Made by a program: the position numbers and the translations under genes. The notes beneath the pieces were generated by a model. It worked only from the letters and a program-made list of their open reading frames with translations. It made no database searches and had not been told where the DNA came from. From Sphingopyxis sp. MSC1_008 (GTDB taxonomy: Bacteria > Pseudomonadota > Alphaproteobacteria > Sphingomonadales > Sphingomonadaceae): a DNA stretch of 64,000 nt. The stretch is from assembly GCF_023197165.1 (NCBI RefSeq), contig NZ_JALPRD010000001.1:1-64000 (forward strand), in the 5' to 3' direction. Shown piece by piece: positions 1-16,367 of the stretch (its first letter is position 1; every line of letters begins with the position of its first letter).

Positions 1-817
1 GCCCGCCGCCGACTTCGTCTTCCCGCTGCTCAATCGCGGGGGCTTTTTCAATTCCGAAATGCTGCTGCCTTTGCTCTGCAACCAGCACGGCCTGCCATAC
101 CTCGGTGCCTCGCCGATCGTACGCGGCCTGTCCGACGACAAGCATCTGACCAAGCTCGAGGCCGCAGCGCGCGGCGTGCCGACCGCGCCTTGGGCGCTGT
201 TTCGCCGCGGCGCCCCGGTCGACGTGGCGCGCTGTCCGCCGGCGCGGCGCTGGGTGATCAAGCCGAACAACAGCTCAGCCTCGTGGGGCGTTCGCGACGC
301 GCACGACCGGGTGCAACTTGCGCAGGCGGTCGCCGAAATCCACGCGCTCGACCATGATGTGCTCGTCGAGCCCTTCATCGACGGCAGCGATATCGAGGTG
401 CCGGTGATCACGCTGGACGGCGAGCCCGCGATGCTGCCGATGATGATTTTCGAGCAGGGTGATCCGACCCAGCTTCGCACCTATCAGGAAAAGCGCGACC
501 TCGTCGGCAACGTCGGATATTGCATCAAGCGCTTCGACGATCCGGCGATCAGTGCGCAGATCATCGACTATACAAAACGCATGGCGGACATATTCCGCCC
601 GTTCGATTACGGCCGGTTCGAGTTTCGCGTCGATCACACGACCGGCGACGTCCGGCTGCTCGAGGTCAATCTCAACTGCAACCTCTGGTCCGAAAAGCTG
701 TTCTCGCGCTCGGCCGTCGCGGCGGGTTTTACCCACGCGGCGCTGATCGAAACGATCGTCGCCGAAAGCATGCTTCGCCAGATCGCGCCGGCCGCGGCGC
801 GGCGGAGCGCCGCATGA
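1..817 (+). CDS. ATP-grasp ligase, D-Ala-D-Ala ligase-like (5' end missing)
   Basis: The open frame continues upstream of the first in-frame ATG at 59 to the window edge, so the N-terminus is missing. The visible part holds an ATP-grasp fold: a GLSDDKHLTK segment matching the start of the D-alanine ligase ATP-binding region, the lid-like EPFIDGSDIEVPV, and the metal-binding end RFEFRVD followed by LLEVNLNCNL. The family joins a carboxylate to an amine through an acyl-phosphate. The catalytic domain is closer to ddl than to carbamoyl-phosphate synthase, but ddl normally sits in the mur cluster, which is absent here. A specialised peptide or amide ligase is therefore more likely than cell-wall Ddl. 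It overlaps the next gene by 4 bp (ATGA). Confidence 0.8.
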   Translation, partial: PAADFVFPLLNRGGFFNSEMLLPLLCNQHGLPYLGASPIVRGLSDDKHLTKLEAAARGVPTAPWALFRRGAPVDVARCPPARRWVIKPNNSSASWGVRDAHDRVQLAQAVAEIHALDHDVLVEPFIDGSDIEVPVITLDGEPAMLPMMIFEQGDPTQLRTYQEKRDLVGNVGYCIKRFDDPAISAQIIDYTKRMADIFRPFDYGRFEFRVDHTTGDVRLLEVNLNCNLWSEKLFSRSAVAAGFTHAALIETIVAESMLRQIAPAAARRSAA

Positions 818-1674
818 GCGGTTCGATCCTGATCCTTGCCGGCCGCCGCGCCGGTGCCGTCGATGCGCTGGCCGAGACATATGATGTCGGCGACAAATGC
901 CTTGTGCCGGTCGCCGGGCGGCCGATGATCGCGCATGTACTGGAGAGCGCGGCTGACAGCAGTGCGCGGCAGGTGTTTGTTTCGACACATCATGCGACGC
1001 TGCTCGCCGAGTTGAACGATCCGGTCGTCGATCTGCTCGGCGACCGGCTGATTGTTGTTCCCGCGGCCGACAATCTGGCGGATTCGGTTATCGCGGTCGC
1101 GGGGGTTGCCAGCTTCCCGCTGCTCGTCACGACCGCGGACAATTGCCTGCTGACCCCCGCGACGATCACCGTGATCGAAGCCGAAGCGGAACGGCTCGGC
1201 GCCGATGCCGGGGTCGCGCTGGCGCGGCGCGAGGATGTGCTGGCGGTTCATCCCGAAGGCCAGCGGCGCTTTTACGCGTTTTCCGACGTCGCGGTGTCGA
1301 ACTGCAACGCCTATTGGATCGGCCATCCGAACGCGCTGCGTGCGGCGGAGGCGTTTCGCGGCGGCGGCCAGTTCGTCAAGAAGCCGTTTCGCGTGATGCA
1401 GGCGTTCGGCCTGATCAACCTGCTCCGCTTCCGCTTCGGGCTCGGCCCGATCCACCACATCTTCCAGCGCATTTCGCGCCATCTGGACGTCGAAATCGCC
1501 CCGCTGCTGGTCAGCAACGGGGCGACGGCGATCGATGTCGACAATGAAAGGTCGCTGCGCGTGACCGAGGCGCTGATGAAGCGCCCCGATATCGTCAATC
1601 CGCGACCCAGTTCCCGTGAAAGCCGGGAGGAACCCGGTGCGGCAGATGCACGACAGCTTGCGGTGACCCGGTAA
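814..1674 (+). CDS. MobA-like nucleotidyltransferase (NTP transferase fold)
   Basis: A 286-residue protein whose ATG overlaps the stop codon of the ATP-grasp gene, so translation is probably coupled. The N-terminus (ILILAGRR, then KCLVPVAGRPMIAHV) is the loop and sugar/cofactor-binding start of NTP-transferase enzymes, with the central LVTTADNCLLTP carrying the metal-binding aspartate. The usual LAAGxGxR loop is degenerate. The family transfers a nucleotide to a phosphorylated sugar, alcohol or cofactor. The substrate here is unknown; a role in activating a small molecule together with the ligase is an inference. Its last 80 bp lie antisense to the end of the carotenoid oxygenase gene. Confidence 0.75.
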   Translation: MSGSILILAGRRAGAVDALAETYDVGDKCLVPVAGRPMIAHVLESAADSSARQVFVSTHHATLLAELNDPVVDLLGDRLIVVPAADNLADSVIAVAGVASFPLLVTTADNCLLTPATITVIEAEAERLGADAGVALARREDVLAVHPEGQRRFYAFSDVAVSNCNAYWIGHPNALRAAEAFRGGGQFVKKPFRVMQAFGLINLLRFRFGLGPIHHIFQRISRHLDVEIAPLLVSNGATAIDVDNERSLRVTEALMKRPDIVNPRPSSRESREEPGAADARQLAVTR

Positions 1675-3037
1675 AATCATCGGCGTTGAGGATGAGGAGC
1701 GCGGTCGTCTCGTCGTTCATGTTCACGACCAGCCCGATCAGCCAGCCGTCATCCTCGGCGCCGCTTTCGCTGCGCGGGACAAAGACGAACTCGCCGGGAT
1801 GGCGGCCGGGGCCGAAATCGTGGATCGCGGTCGTGCCTTTGTTGAGGTCGTGCTTGAACAGGCGCGTTTCGGCGAGCGCCCATTCGGCCGAGGCGCCATC
1901 GGGGATCGCGATCGTGTAGGCGTAGCGATAGGGCTTTGTGGTCAATCGTTCGTCATAGCGCGGGAACTCCTGCGCATGATCGTGGATGACCGTGCGAACC
2001 GTGGTGCCCGCCGCCGGATCGATCGTCCAGCGTTCCATCCGCGATTTTTCGCTGTCGGGGCCGCGTTTCGAACTAGCGAACATCGTCTCGTGCGCGACAA
2101 CATCGACGATCACCTTGCCATCGGCGGTTTCATAGGCGTTGGCCGGGTGAAACACATAGCAGGGTTCGACCGGTACCCAGATGATGCTGTCGCCGCTGCC
2201 TTTCCTGGGGAGGAGGCCGACGCGGGCCTGATGCGCGTCGTTCCACGCATAGGGGAAGCGATAGCCGCCGAGCAGCATCTTCATCGAGAAAGTGACGGGC
2301 AGGTCGAAGACGAGCACATAATTTTCGGTGATCGCGCAGTCGTGGATCGACGGGCCGTCGCTGACCGCGATCGCTTCCTCGCGAATGACATGCGCTTGCT
2401 TGTCGAGCACGACGTGCCAGACCTTGGTCGGCTCGTCGCCGCGATAAGTGATCGCGTGCATTTCGTCGGTCATGGGGTCGTGATGCGGGTGCGCGGTGTA
2501 GGCGCCGGCGAGCGTGCCGTCGAACGGATTGTGCGCAATCGTGTTCAACTCATAGCCGAGTTCGACGGGCTTGCCGCCGGCTTCGACGATGGCGAAAGTG
2601 CGGCCCGCGAGACCGACGACATTGGTGTTCGGCGCGTCATTGCCGTCAGCGCGCGGGCCGGGGGGCAGTTCCTCGCCGAGCACTTCGCACGCCTCGCTGC
2701 CGCGCACCCAGCGGTTGCGATACCAGTCGGCCTTGCCGCCTTCGATGCGGATGCCGTGAACCATGCCGGCGCCGGTGAACCAGTGATAGCTGGCGGGATC
2801 GGGGGCGGCCGCCGGGTTCGGCCCGTTGCGCAGGTAACGGCCGGTCAGCGCGGCGGGGATATCGCCCTCGACGCGCAGGCCTTCCAGCGTGACCTCCTCG
2901 GTCATCGGCTTGTGGATGCCCGTCAGGAACGGATGCGCGTCGGTGGGGCGGGGGAGGCGCTTGCGGTTGAAGTCGGCGACCTTGCCGATGCCTTTGACAA
3001 CCGCACCGCGGATCAGGGTTTCGACGTTGCTTGCCAT
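1595..3037 (-). CDS. Carotenoid oxygenase family protein (iron dioxygenase)
   Basis: 480 residues, the normal length for the carotenoid/lignostilbene cleavage dioxygenase family. These enzymes use Fe(II) held by four histidines to split a double bond of carotenoids, stilbenes or related compounds. The candidate ligands are present: H183 in AHPHHDP, H232 in SIHDC, H297 in YVFHPAN and H474 in PGFHGNW at the C-terminus, plus E357 as a second-sphere acid. The early motif GRYLRNGPNP is typical. There is no signal peptide, so it is cytoplasmic. It is divergent from the TetR gene with an operator-like site between them. Substrate cannot be read from the sequence; apocarotenoid or stilbene-type compounds are both possible. 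Confidence 0.92.
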   Translation of the reverse strand: MASNVETLIRGAVVKGIGKVADFNRKRLPRPTDAHPFLTGIHKPMTEEVTLEGLRVEGDIPAALTGRYLRNGPNPAAAPDPASYHWFTGAGMVHGIRIEGGKADWYRNRWVRGSEACEVLGEELPPGPRADGNDAPNTNVVGLAGRTFAIVEAGGKPVELGYELNTIAHNPFDGTLAGAYTAHPHHDPMTDEMHAITYRGDEPTKVWHVVLDKQAHVIREEAIAVSDGPSIHDCAITENYVLVFDLPVTFSMKMLLGGYRFPYAWNDAHQARVGLLPRKGSGDSIIWVPVEPCYVFHPANAYETADGKVIVDVVAHETMFASSKRGPDSEKSRMERWTIDPAAGTTVRTVIHDHAQEFPRYDERLTTKPYRYAYTIAIPDGASAEWALAETRLFKHDLNKGTTAIHDFGPGRHPGEFVFVPRSESGAEDDGWLIGLVVNMNDETTALLILNADDFTGSPQAVVHLPHRVPPGFHGNWVAD

Positions 3038-3103
3038 GATATTGCTCCTTACGGATGTTGGCGAATGGGCCGCGTGGCAGGGGGCTTGTGCGGACGACTC
3101 GAT

Positions 3104-3152
3104 ATGTTTACAGTGACAACATCATGGCAAGCAAAGATAACAGTGTCAACAT
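3104..3152. promoter_or_regulatory. Putative TetR operator: repeated imperfect palindrome
   Basis: A 19-bp imperfect palindrome (ATGTT..CAGTG..AACAT, 7 of 9 pairs matching) lies at 3104-3122, ending 2 bp before the TetR start codon. A related copy sharing the CAGTGxCAACAT half lies at 3134-3152, just inside the coding region, exactly 30 bp further on. The position between the divergent carotenoid oxygenase and tetR genes fits autoregulation plus control of the oxygenase. The assignment is inferred from symmetry and position only. Confidence 0.5.
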
Positions 3153-3735
3153 AAAAAGCGACGGCGCGAAGGCGGCGGGCGCTTATCATCATGGCGACCT
3201 GCGCGCGGCGGTGATCGCGGCGGGGCTGAAGCGGCTGGAAGAAGGCGATAGCGCCGAGCTCGGGCTGCGCGCGCTGGCGCGCGACGTCGGGGTGAGCGCG
3301 ACCGCGCTATACCGGCATTTCCCCGACAAGGAGGCGCTGCTCGACGCGCTCGCCGACGAAGGGCTGCGGCGGCTCGGCGCGCTGCAGGCGCAGGCGTGGC
3401 TGAAAGCGGGCGGCGCGGTCGCGGGCTTCAAGGCGACGGGCATCGCCTATGTCCGCTTCGCGCACGACGAGCCCGCGCTGTTCCGGCTGAGCTTCACGCG
3501 GCAGATGACGGAACGCAGTCCCGACGGCGCCAGCGATGGCGGCGAGGTTGCATATAATCTGCTCCGCGCCGGGGTCGGCGAGGCGCTTCCCGGCGTTGAA
3601 GACCCCGATACCGCGGCGCTGCACGCCTGGGCGCTGGTGCATGGCCTCGCGATGCTGATCCTCGACCGGCGCATCGAATGGGACGAGGCGAAGGTCGCGG
3701 AAGTTGTCGGGCTGACCTTTGGCGGGGTCGGCTGA
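3124..3735 (+). CDS. TetR/AcrR family transcriptional regulator
   Basis: 203 residues from the ATG at 3124. An upstream in-frame ATG at 3055 would put the palindromic operator inside the gene, so it was not chosen. The HTH domain is clear: YHHGDLRAAVI at about 21-31, then GLRALARDVGVSATALYRHFPDKEALLDALA at about 52-82, the classic TetR recognition helix. The remainder (to about 203) is a WHG-type C-terminal ligand domain. It is divergent from the carotenoid oxygenase, which is the most likely target. No strong Shine-Dalgarno is seen before 3124, so the exact start is uncertain. Confidence 0.88.
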   Translation: MASKDNSVNIKSDGAKAAGAYHHGDLRAAVIAAGLKRLEEGDSAELGLRALARDVGVSATALYRHFPDKEALLDALADEGLRRLGALQAQAWLKAGGAVAGFKATGIAYVRFAHDEPALFRLSFTRQMTERSPDGASDGGEVAYNLLRAGVGEALPGVEDPDTAALHAWALVHGLAMLILDRRIEWDEAKVAEVVGLTFGGVG

Positions 3736-3808
3736 CGGTTACCCGAGCGCGCCGCGAGCGGCTGTTATTATTAGCGGTTTATTTTCCCCTTTTCGGTTAA
3801 CTGATCGC

Positions 3809-5593
3809 ATGACCCAGTCGCTGTCCCCCAGAGTCGAAGCGGTCTTTTGGTTCCTGTTGACCGCAACGGGATATTTCCTGTTGGCGAGCCTGTCGCTGTA
3901 CGCCACCAAGGGCGCCGACAATATCGCCGCGGTATGGCCGGCCAGCGGATATCTTCTCGCGCTCCTGATCCTGATGCCCGCATCCGCGCGGATCGTGGCG
4001 TTCGCAGGGATGGTGGCGGCCAGCCTGACGGCCAACCTCCACGGCGGCGCGCCGTTCTGGCCAAGCCTCGCCTTCACTTTTTCGAACGGCTGCGAAGCGG
4101 CGCTCGCGCTGTGGATCCTGCGCCGCCGCGAACCCGACGAACTTTCGTTCATGGTGCCGCGTTCGGTTGTCAGCTTTTGCATCGCGGCCTTCACGGCCAG
4201 CACGGTCAGTGCAGTCCTGGCGTGCGGGCTCGCAGGAAAGGGGCTGGATTTCCTCCTTTCGTGGCTGACGACGGTCTTGCTCGGCATGCTGATCGTGACT
4301 CCGCCGATCGTGATGCTTGCGCGGATGGTCGGCACCAACGCCCTGACCAACGCGTCCATACGGATGAAAGCCGAAGAGACCGCGATCCTGACCATCACCG
4401 GGCTGGTCACCATATTATCCTTTTCGCAATCGCAGTTTCCCGTGACCTTCCTGCCGTGCATCGCGGTTGTCGCGGCGGCGTATCGCCTCGGCCCCTTTGG
4501 TGCGGCGACCGGGATGCTGATCGTGACGATCATCGCCTCGCTGCTGACCGGGCAGGGTTATGGACCGATCGCGGCGATCGAGGGTTCGCAAAAGATACGG
4601 GTGCTGTTCCTGCAATTCTATCTGCTGGTGCTGCTGTTCACCACCTTGCCGCTCGCGGCGTTGCTGATCGGGCGCCAGCGGCTCGCGAAGCGGCTGGAGC
4701 AAAGCAACCGCTGGCTGCTGCAGGCCGAAGCGGCGGCGCTGGTCGGCCATTGGCGCGTCGACCTGCTCGGCTGGACGATCACATGGTCCGACCAGAGCTA
4801 TCGTATCCATGGACTGGAACCCGGGATGCCGGTCGACGTCGATTATAGCGTCAAACAATATGTGGCCGAGGACCGGTTGGCGGTGCGAAGGATTTTGGCC
4901 GATGCGGTCCGCACCGGCCAGCCTTTCGAATTTCAGGGACGGATATTGCGCGCCGACGGCGAAATCCGGCATGTCAAATCGCACGGTTCGATCGAGATGG
5001 GGCGCGGCGGCAAGGCCAGCGCCATTTTCGGCACCGTCCAGGACGTGACCGAGACGGTCGAGAATGCCCGGATCCTGGAGGCTGCGCGCAGCGCGGCGGA
5101 GCGCGTCGCCAACACCGATATGCTCACCGGCCTGCCGAACCGGCGTCATACGCTGGCCTCCCTCGAAAAGGCGCTCGCCGGCGCGCGCGACCATGGCGCG
5201 CCGCTTGCCGTCGCGATTTTCGATATCGACCATTTCAAGCGGATCAACGACACGCACGGCCATGCGGTGGGCGACCAGGTGATCCGCCGCGTCGCGCATC
5301 GTGGCAAGGCGGCACTCCGCGAGGGGGATATGCTCGGCCGCATCGGCGGCGAGGAGTTTGTCTGCATCCTCCAGCGATCGAGCGCGCAGGCGGCCGAAAT
5401 CGTCGCCGAGCGCGTCCGCAAGGCGGTCGAGACCGGCACCGCCGCCGAAGACGACCTCCCGAACGCGACGATCAGCGTCGGCCTGGCGATCTATGATGGC
5501 GAGGCTGATGTCGAGGAACTGCTGCACCGCGCCGACAAGGCGCTCTATGTCGCCAAGCGCGAGGGACGAAACCGGCTGCGTAGCGCGGCGTGA
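3809..5593 (+). CDS. MASE1-PAS-GGDEF membrane diguanylate cyclase
   Basis: 594 residues from the ATG at 3809; the in-frame ATG at 3719 overlaps the end of tetR and adds an unrelated leader. Residues about 10-300 form a MASE1-type sensor with roughly eight membrane segments. A PAS domain follows (about 305-420, HWRVDLLGWTITWSDQSYRI and the closing GTVQDVTE), then a GGDEF domain (about 430-590) with DMLTGLPNRR and the active-site IGGEEF near 512-517, so it should make c-di-GMP. The inhibitory-site RxxD motif was not identified with confidence. It stands alone, with a putative hairpin downstream at 5729-5750. Confidence 0.92.
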   Translation: MTQSLSPRVEAVFWFLLTATGYFLLASLSLYATKGADNIAAVWPASGYLLALLILMPASARIVAFAGMVAASLTANLHGGAPFWPSLAFTFSNGCEAALALWILRRREPDELSFMVPRSVVSFCIAAFTASTVSAVLACGLAGKGLDFLLSWLTTVLLGMLIVTPPIVMLARMVGTNALTNASIRMKAEETAILTITGLVTILSFSQSQFPVTFLPCIAVVAAAYRLGPFGAATGMLIVTIIASLLTGQGYGPIAAIEGSQKIRVLFLQFYLLVLLFTTLPLAALLIGRQRLAKRLEQSNRWLLQAEAAALVGHWRVDLLGWTITWSDQSYRIHGLEPGMPVDVDYSVKQYVAEDRLAVRRILADAVRTGQPFEFQGRILRADGEIRHVKSHGSIEMGRGGKASAIFGTVQDVTETVENARILEAARSAAERVANTDMLTGLPNRRHTLASLEKALAGARDHGAPLAVAIFDIDHFKRINDTHGHAVGDQVIRRVAHRGKAALREGDMLGRIGGEEFVCILQRSSAQAAEIVAERVRKAVETGTAAEDDLPNATISVGLAIYDGEADVEELLHRADKALYVAKREGRNRLRSAA

Positions 5594-5789
5594 CGTCGGC
5601 GGGTGGCGGCTAACGACCGAAATCCGCCATTTGTCGAGCCTGCGTGCCCTCCTCAAAGCCGACGTTGACGAACAACACCTGATTGGCGCTATGCCACCCG
5701 CTTCATTAGGAGCTTGTGCTAAAATGTGGTCTCCGCCTCTGTTGGAGACGTAAATGTGCGCGACATTTCGCGCGAGAGGATCGGTAGAT

Positions 5790-6041
5790 ATGGCGGTCAA
5801 TATGCTAAGCGATATCTTATTTGATTATGCCCCTTGCATGGCGGTTATTTCACTTTCGACGCTTATTGCGTCATATACATCAGACAAGTTTGGAATAATT
5901 GTTAGTATAATCTTTACATTATCGTCTTTTGCTGGATCTGTAATGTTGATGGTAGTGGGCGGTTTCGCCATTCTCATTGTAGGATTTCTTATATTTCCTA
6001 CATTTGTATGGATTAGCATTTTTTCTGGGTCGCTATTCTAG
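5790..6041 (+). CDS. Small hydrophobic membrane protein, unknown, AT-rich gene
   Basis: 83 residues from the ATG at 5790, preceded by AGAGGA with 9 bp spacing; an upstream in-frame ATG at 5754 has no such site. The product is almost entirely hydrophobic, with two to three membrane segments (residues about 12-30, 33-55, 58-80), and matches no family I recognise. The base composition is strikingly AT-rich, with codons such as ATA, TTA and AAT that neighbours avoid, which suggests recent acquisition. The whole stretch 5594-6201 otherwise holds no recognisable gene. Confidence 0.55.
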   Translation: MAVNMLSDILFDYAPCMAVISLSTLIASYTSDKFGIIVSIIFTLSSFAGSVMLMVVGGFAILIVGFLIFPTFVWISIFSGSLF

Positions 6042-6201
6042 AACAAGGGCATAGACTAAACTGGTCTGAGACGGCCATTGGCTGAGCGGAGCGCTGCTAA
6101 TCGGAAAGTCAGGAATCCACCCCAAAGCCCTCGTTACGCTTTGGCGGCGACGGTTTTGTTGATAGGCTCGGCATCGGTCACGGGCTGGGTAAGGTAGCGT
6201 C

Positions 6202-6870
6202 ATGGAATCGGATGAAACAATAGTGGCGCGGCGGATGCTGCTCACCGGCGCGATCGGGACGCTCGCTGTGATCCACGCGCCTTGGGCGATGGCGAAGCTG
6301 CCGAAGACCGGCGTGAAGGGGCTGATCGCGGGCGCGTCCGATGGGGCGCTCGACAAACTCGCTGTGCCCGGCGCCTTTTATCGCGATACCGCGGTGCGCA
6401 TCCTGTTGCCGGGCGCGGGCGGGAAGCTGGCCTCGCAACTCTTCGGTATGGGCGACAAGCTGGGACTTACGACCAATCTGACCAAAAGCCTGAACGATGC
6501 CGGCGGCAAGGCGGCGGGCGAGGCGAAGCCGGTGTTTCGTGCCGCGATCGACAATCTGCGCTGGACCGACGCGCCGGGGCTGGTGACGCAGAATGATGGC
6601 GCGACGCGCTATCTCCAGACGACCGCGGGCAGCGTGCTGTTCGCCAAGGTGTCGCCGCTGATCGGGTCGGCGCTGGAAAATGTCGGCGCCTATCGCCAGC
6701 TCGACCAGCTGTCGAAGGGCAATCAGTTGATGGCCTCGGCCGGGCTGACGCGCGACGGGCTGAAGCGGTCGGTGACCGAACAGGCGCTGAAAGGCATATT
6801 TCACTATATGGCGGGCGAGGAGGCGGCGCTGCGCCGGAACCCGGCGGCGTTGTTGAAGGGGGTGTTTTAG
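6202..6870 (+). CDS. DUF4197 domain protein, exported
   Basis: 222 residues. An N-terminal export signal with twin arginines (ARRMLLTGAIGTLAVI...AMA, cleavage near residue 31) suggests Tat or Sec export to the periplasm. The rest matches DUF4197: GLIAGASDGALDKLAVPGAFYRD, then the helical ILLPGAGGK and ETDxxxR-like segments, and a C-terminal LKGIFHYMAGEEAALRRNP. The function of DUF4197 is unknown. It is a single gene between the AT-rich stretch and the rpoB upstream region. Confidence 0.85.
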   Translation: MESDETIVARRMLLTGAIGTLAVIHAPWAMAKLPKTGVKGLIAGASDGALDKLAVPGAFYRDTAVRILLPGAGGKLASQLFGMGDKLGLTTNLTKSLNDAGGKAAGEAKPVFRAAIDNLRWTDAPGLVTQNDGATRYLQTTAGSVLFAKVSPLIGSALENVGAYRQLDQLSKGNQLMASAGLTRDGLKRSVTEQALKGIFHYMAGEEAALRRNPAALLKGVF

Positions 6871-7104
6871 GAGACGGTGGCTTTCGTCGCGCTCCCGTTG
6901 ACACCCGGCACTCCAAATCCTATATCGCCCCCTCACCCCATCGTCCGAGATAGAGCCTGACTTTGCGCAGCGGGCTGTACGGATAGGTCGTTGGGGATTT
7001 CGACAGGCGTTGGAAAGCTGCGGTAAACCGGCAACGGTTGCCTGCGGCTTTTTTCGCGTCGATGCGCTCGCGACCTGATTTTTTGTAAGGCGAGACAATC
7101 ACTT

Positions 7105-11283
<4,179 letters not shown>

Positions 11284-11338
11284 TGATTTTCCTCACCCCC
11301 TTCGCCCGCGGCGAGGGGGGAAGAGTGGAGCTTAGAAT

Positions 11339-15622
<4,284 letters not shown>

Positions 15623-15660
15623 GCCTGACCCTCGTTCCCGGGTGACAGCCTGAAAAGACA

Positions 15661-15696
15661 AGCCCCGCCGGATCGCTCCGGCGGGGCTTTTTCTTT
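15661..15696 (+). terminator. Rho-independent terminator of rpoBC
   Basis: A perfect 12-bp GC-rich stem (15661-15672 with 15677-15688) around a TCGC loop, followed directly by a T-rich run, 38 bp after the rpoC stop codon. Confidence 0.93.
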
Positions 15697-15725
15697 GGTG
15701 GCTCTGGAGTGGGGAACTGCCGCTC

Positions 15726-15811
15726 GTGCACCCCGGCGAAAGCCGGGGCCCAGTGCGGAAAGCGCAAGGTTAGCGTTGGAATTCTGGGCCCCGGCTTTCG
15801 CCGGGGTGCAC
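15726..15811. repeat. Paired palindromic repeat, 28-bp perfect inverted arms
   Basis: Two perfectly complementary 28-bp arms (15726-15753 and 15784-15811) flank a 30-bp spacer. Each arm is itself a hairpin (CCCCGGC-GAAA-GCCGGGG). The design resembles a BIME-type pair of intergenic palindromes (REP-like). It lies between the convergent rpoC and pspC terminators. Two other elements in the window (32200-32270, 35347-35418) share the layout with a different core. Confidence 0.8.
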
Positions 15812-15848
15812 ATATCTATCGCTACCGGTCGCTAGCCGACAAATAGAA

Positions 15849-15879
15849 AAGGGCCCACCGGGATGGCCGGTGAGCCCTT
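15849..15879 (-). terminator. Terminator of the pspC unit
   Basis: On the minus strand a 13-bp stem with one mismatch (15867-15879 with 15849-15861) and a 5-base loop is followed by a T-rich stretch, 64 bp downstream of the PspC-domain gene. Confidence 0.72.
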
Positions 15880-15943
15880 GGTCCTGGGAATGTGCGGGCC
15901 GGTGCGACAGCGCTTCGAAAGCGTCCGGCCCAGATGCTCTGTC

Positions 15944-16123
15944 CTAGGGCGCGAGGATCGCGACGGCGAGGTACAGCAGCAGAGGCAGGCCGAAGCCCAA
16001 AAGCGTCAGGGCGACAAAGCCGACGCGCGTCCACAAGACGTCGATGCCGAACTGGTCTGACATCCCGGCGCACACGCCGAAGATCATCCCGTCGCGACGA
16101 TTCTTGCGAAAACCCTGTTTCAT
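15944..16123 (-). CDS. PspC-domain small membrane protein
   Basis: 59 residues starting at the ATG at 16123, preceded by an AAAGGAAAG ribosome site; longer starts (16138, 16222) lack one. The sequence is a minimal PspC domain: an amphipathic start (KQGFRKNRRDGMIFGVCAGMSDQFGID), then VLWTRVGFVALTLLGFGLPLLLYLAVAILAP, which forms the membrane part. PspC domains take part in the phage-shock membrane stress response. No pspA, pspB or pspF is in the window. It lies 58 bp downstream of a 42-codon gene, and both are likely driven by the sigma54-like promoter at 16368-16384. Confidence 0.85.
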   Translation of the reverse strand: MKQGFRKNRRDGMIFGVCAGMSDQFGIDVLWTRVGFVALTLLGFGLPLLLYLAVAILAP

Positions 16124-16181
16124 TTCTTTCCTTTCCATCCCGGCGATCGGGCCGGCGTTATTTTCGGGGTGTGGGGGCTGG

Positions 16182-16310
16182 TCAGGCGACCAGCCCACCG
16201 AAATGTGCAGCGTTCGGGCCAACTGCGGCGAGGAACATCATCGAGCAGTAAAGCGAGGCAACAGCGGCAATCGCATAGCTCTTGAACGAGTCGACATTGA
16301 AATGGGCCAT
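16182..16310 (-). CDS. 42-residue membrane peptide upstream of pspC
   Basis: A short open frame with ATG at 16310 and TGA at 16182-16184, preceded by a strong AAGGAAGG ribosome site. It encodes a charged/polar start (MAHFNVDSFKSY), one membrane-spanning segment (AIAAVASLYCSMMFLAAVG) and a short polar tail ending GGLVA. No family is recognised. The ribosome site, the clean frame and the tandem position with the PspC gene support it being real. A role beside PspC in membrane stress is an inference. Confidence 0.65.
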   Translation of the reverse strand: MAHFNVDSFKSYAIAAVASLYCSMMFLAAVGPNAAHFGGLVA

Positions 16311-16367
16311 GATATTTTCCTTCCTTGAACCTTCCATTCCGGACTATCCGGTGGATGCCGACACTGT

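Noticed and set aside
5754..5789. Start at ATG 5754 for the AT-rich membrane gene
   Set aside because: It lacks a ribosome site, while ATG 5790 has AGAGGA at 9 bp.
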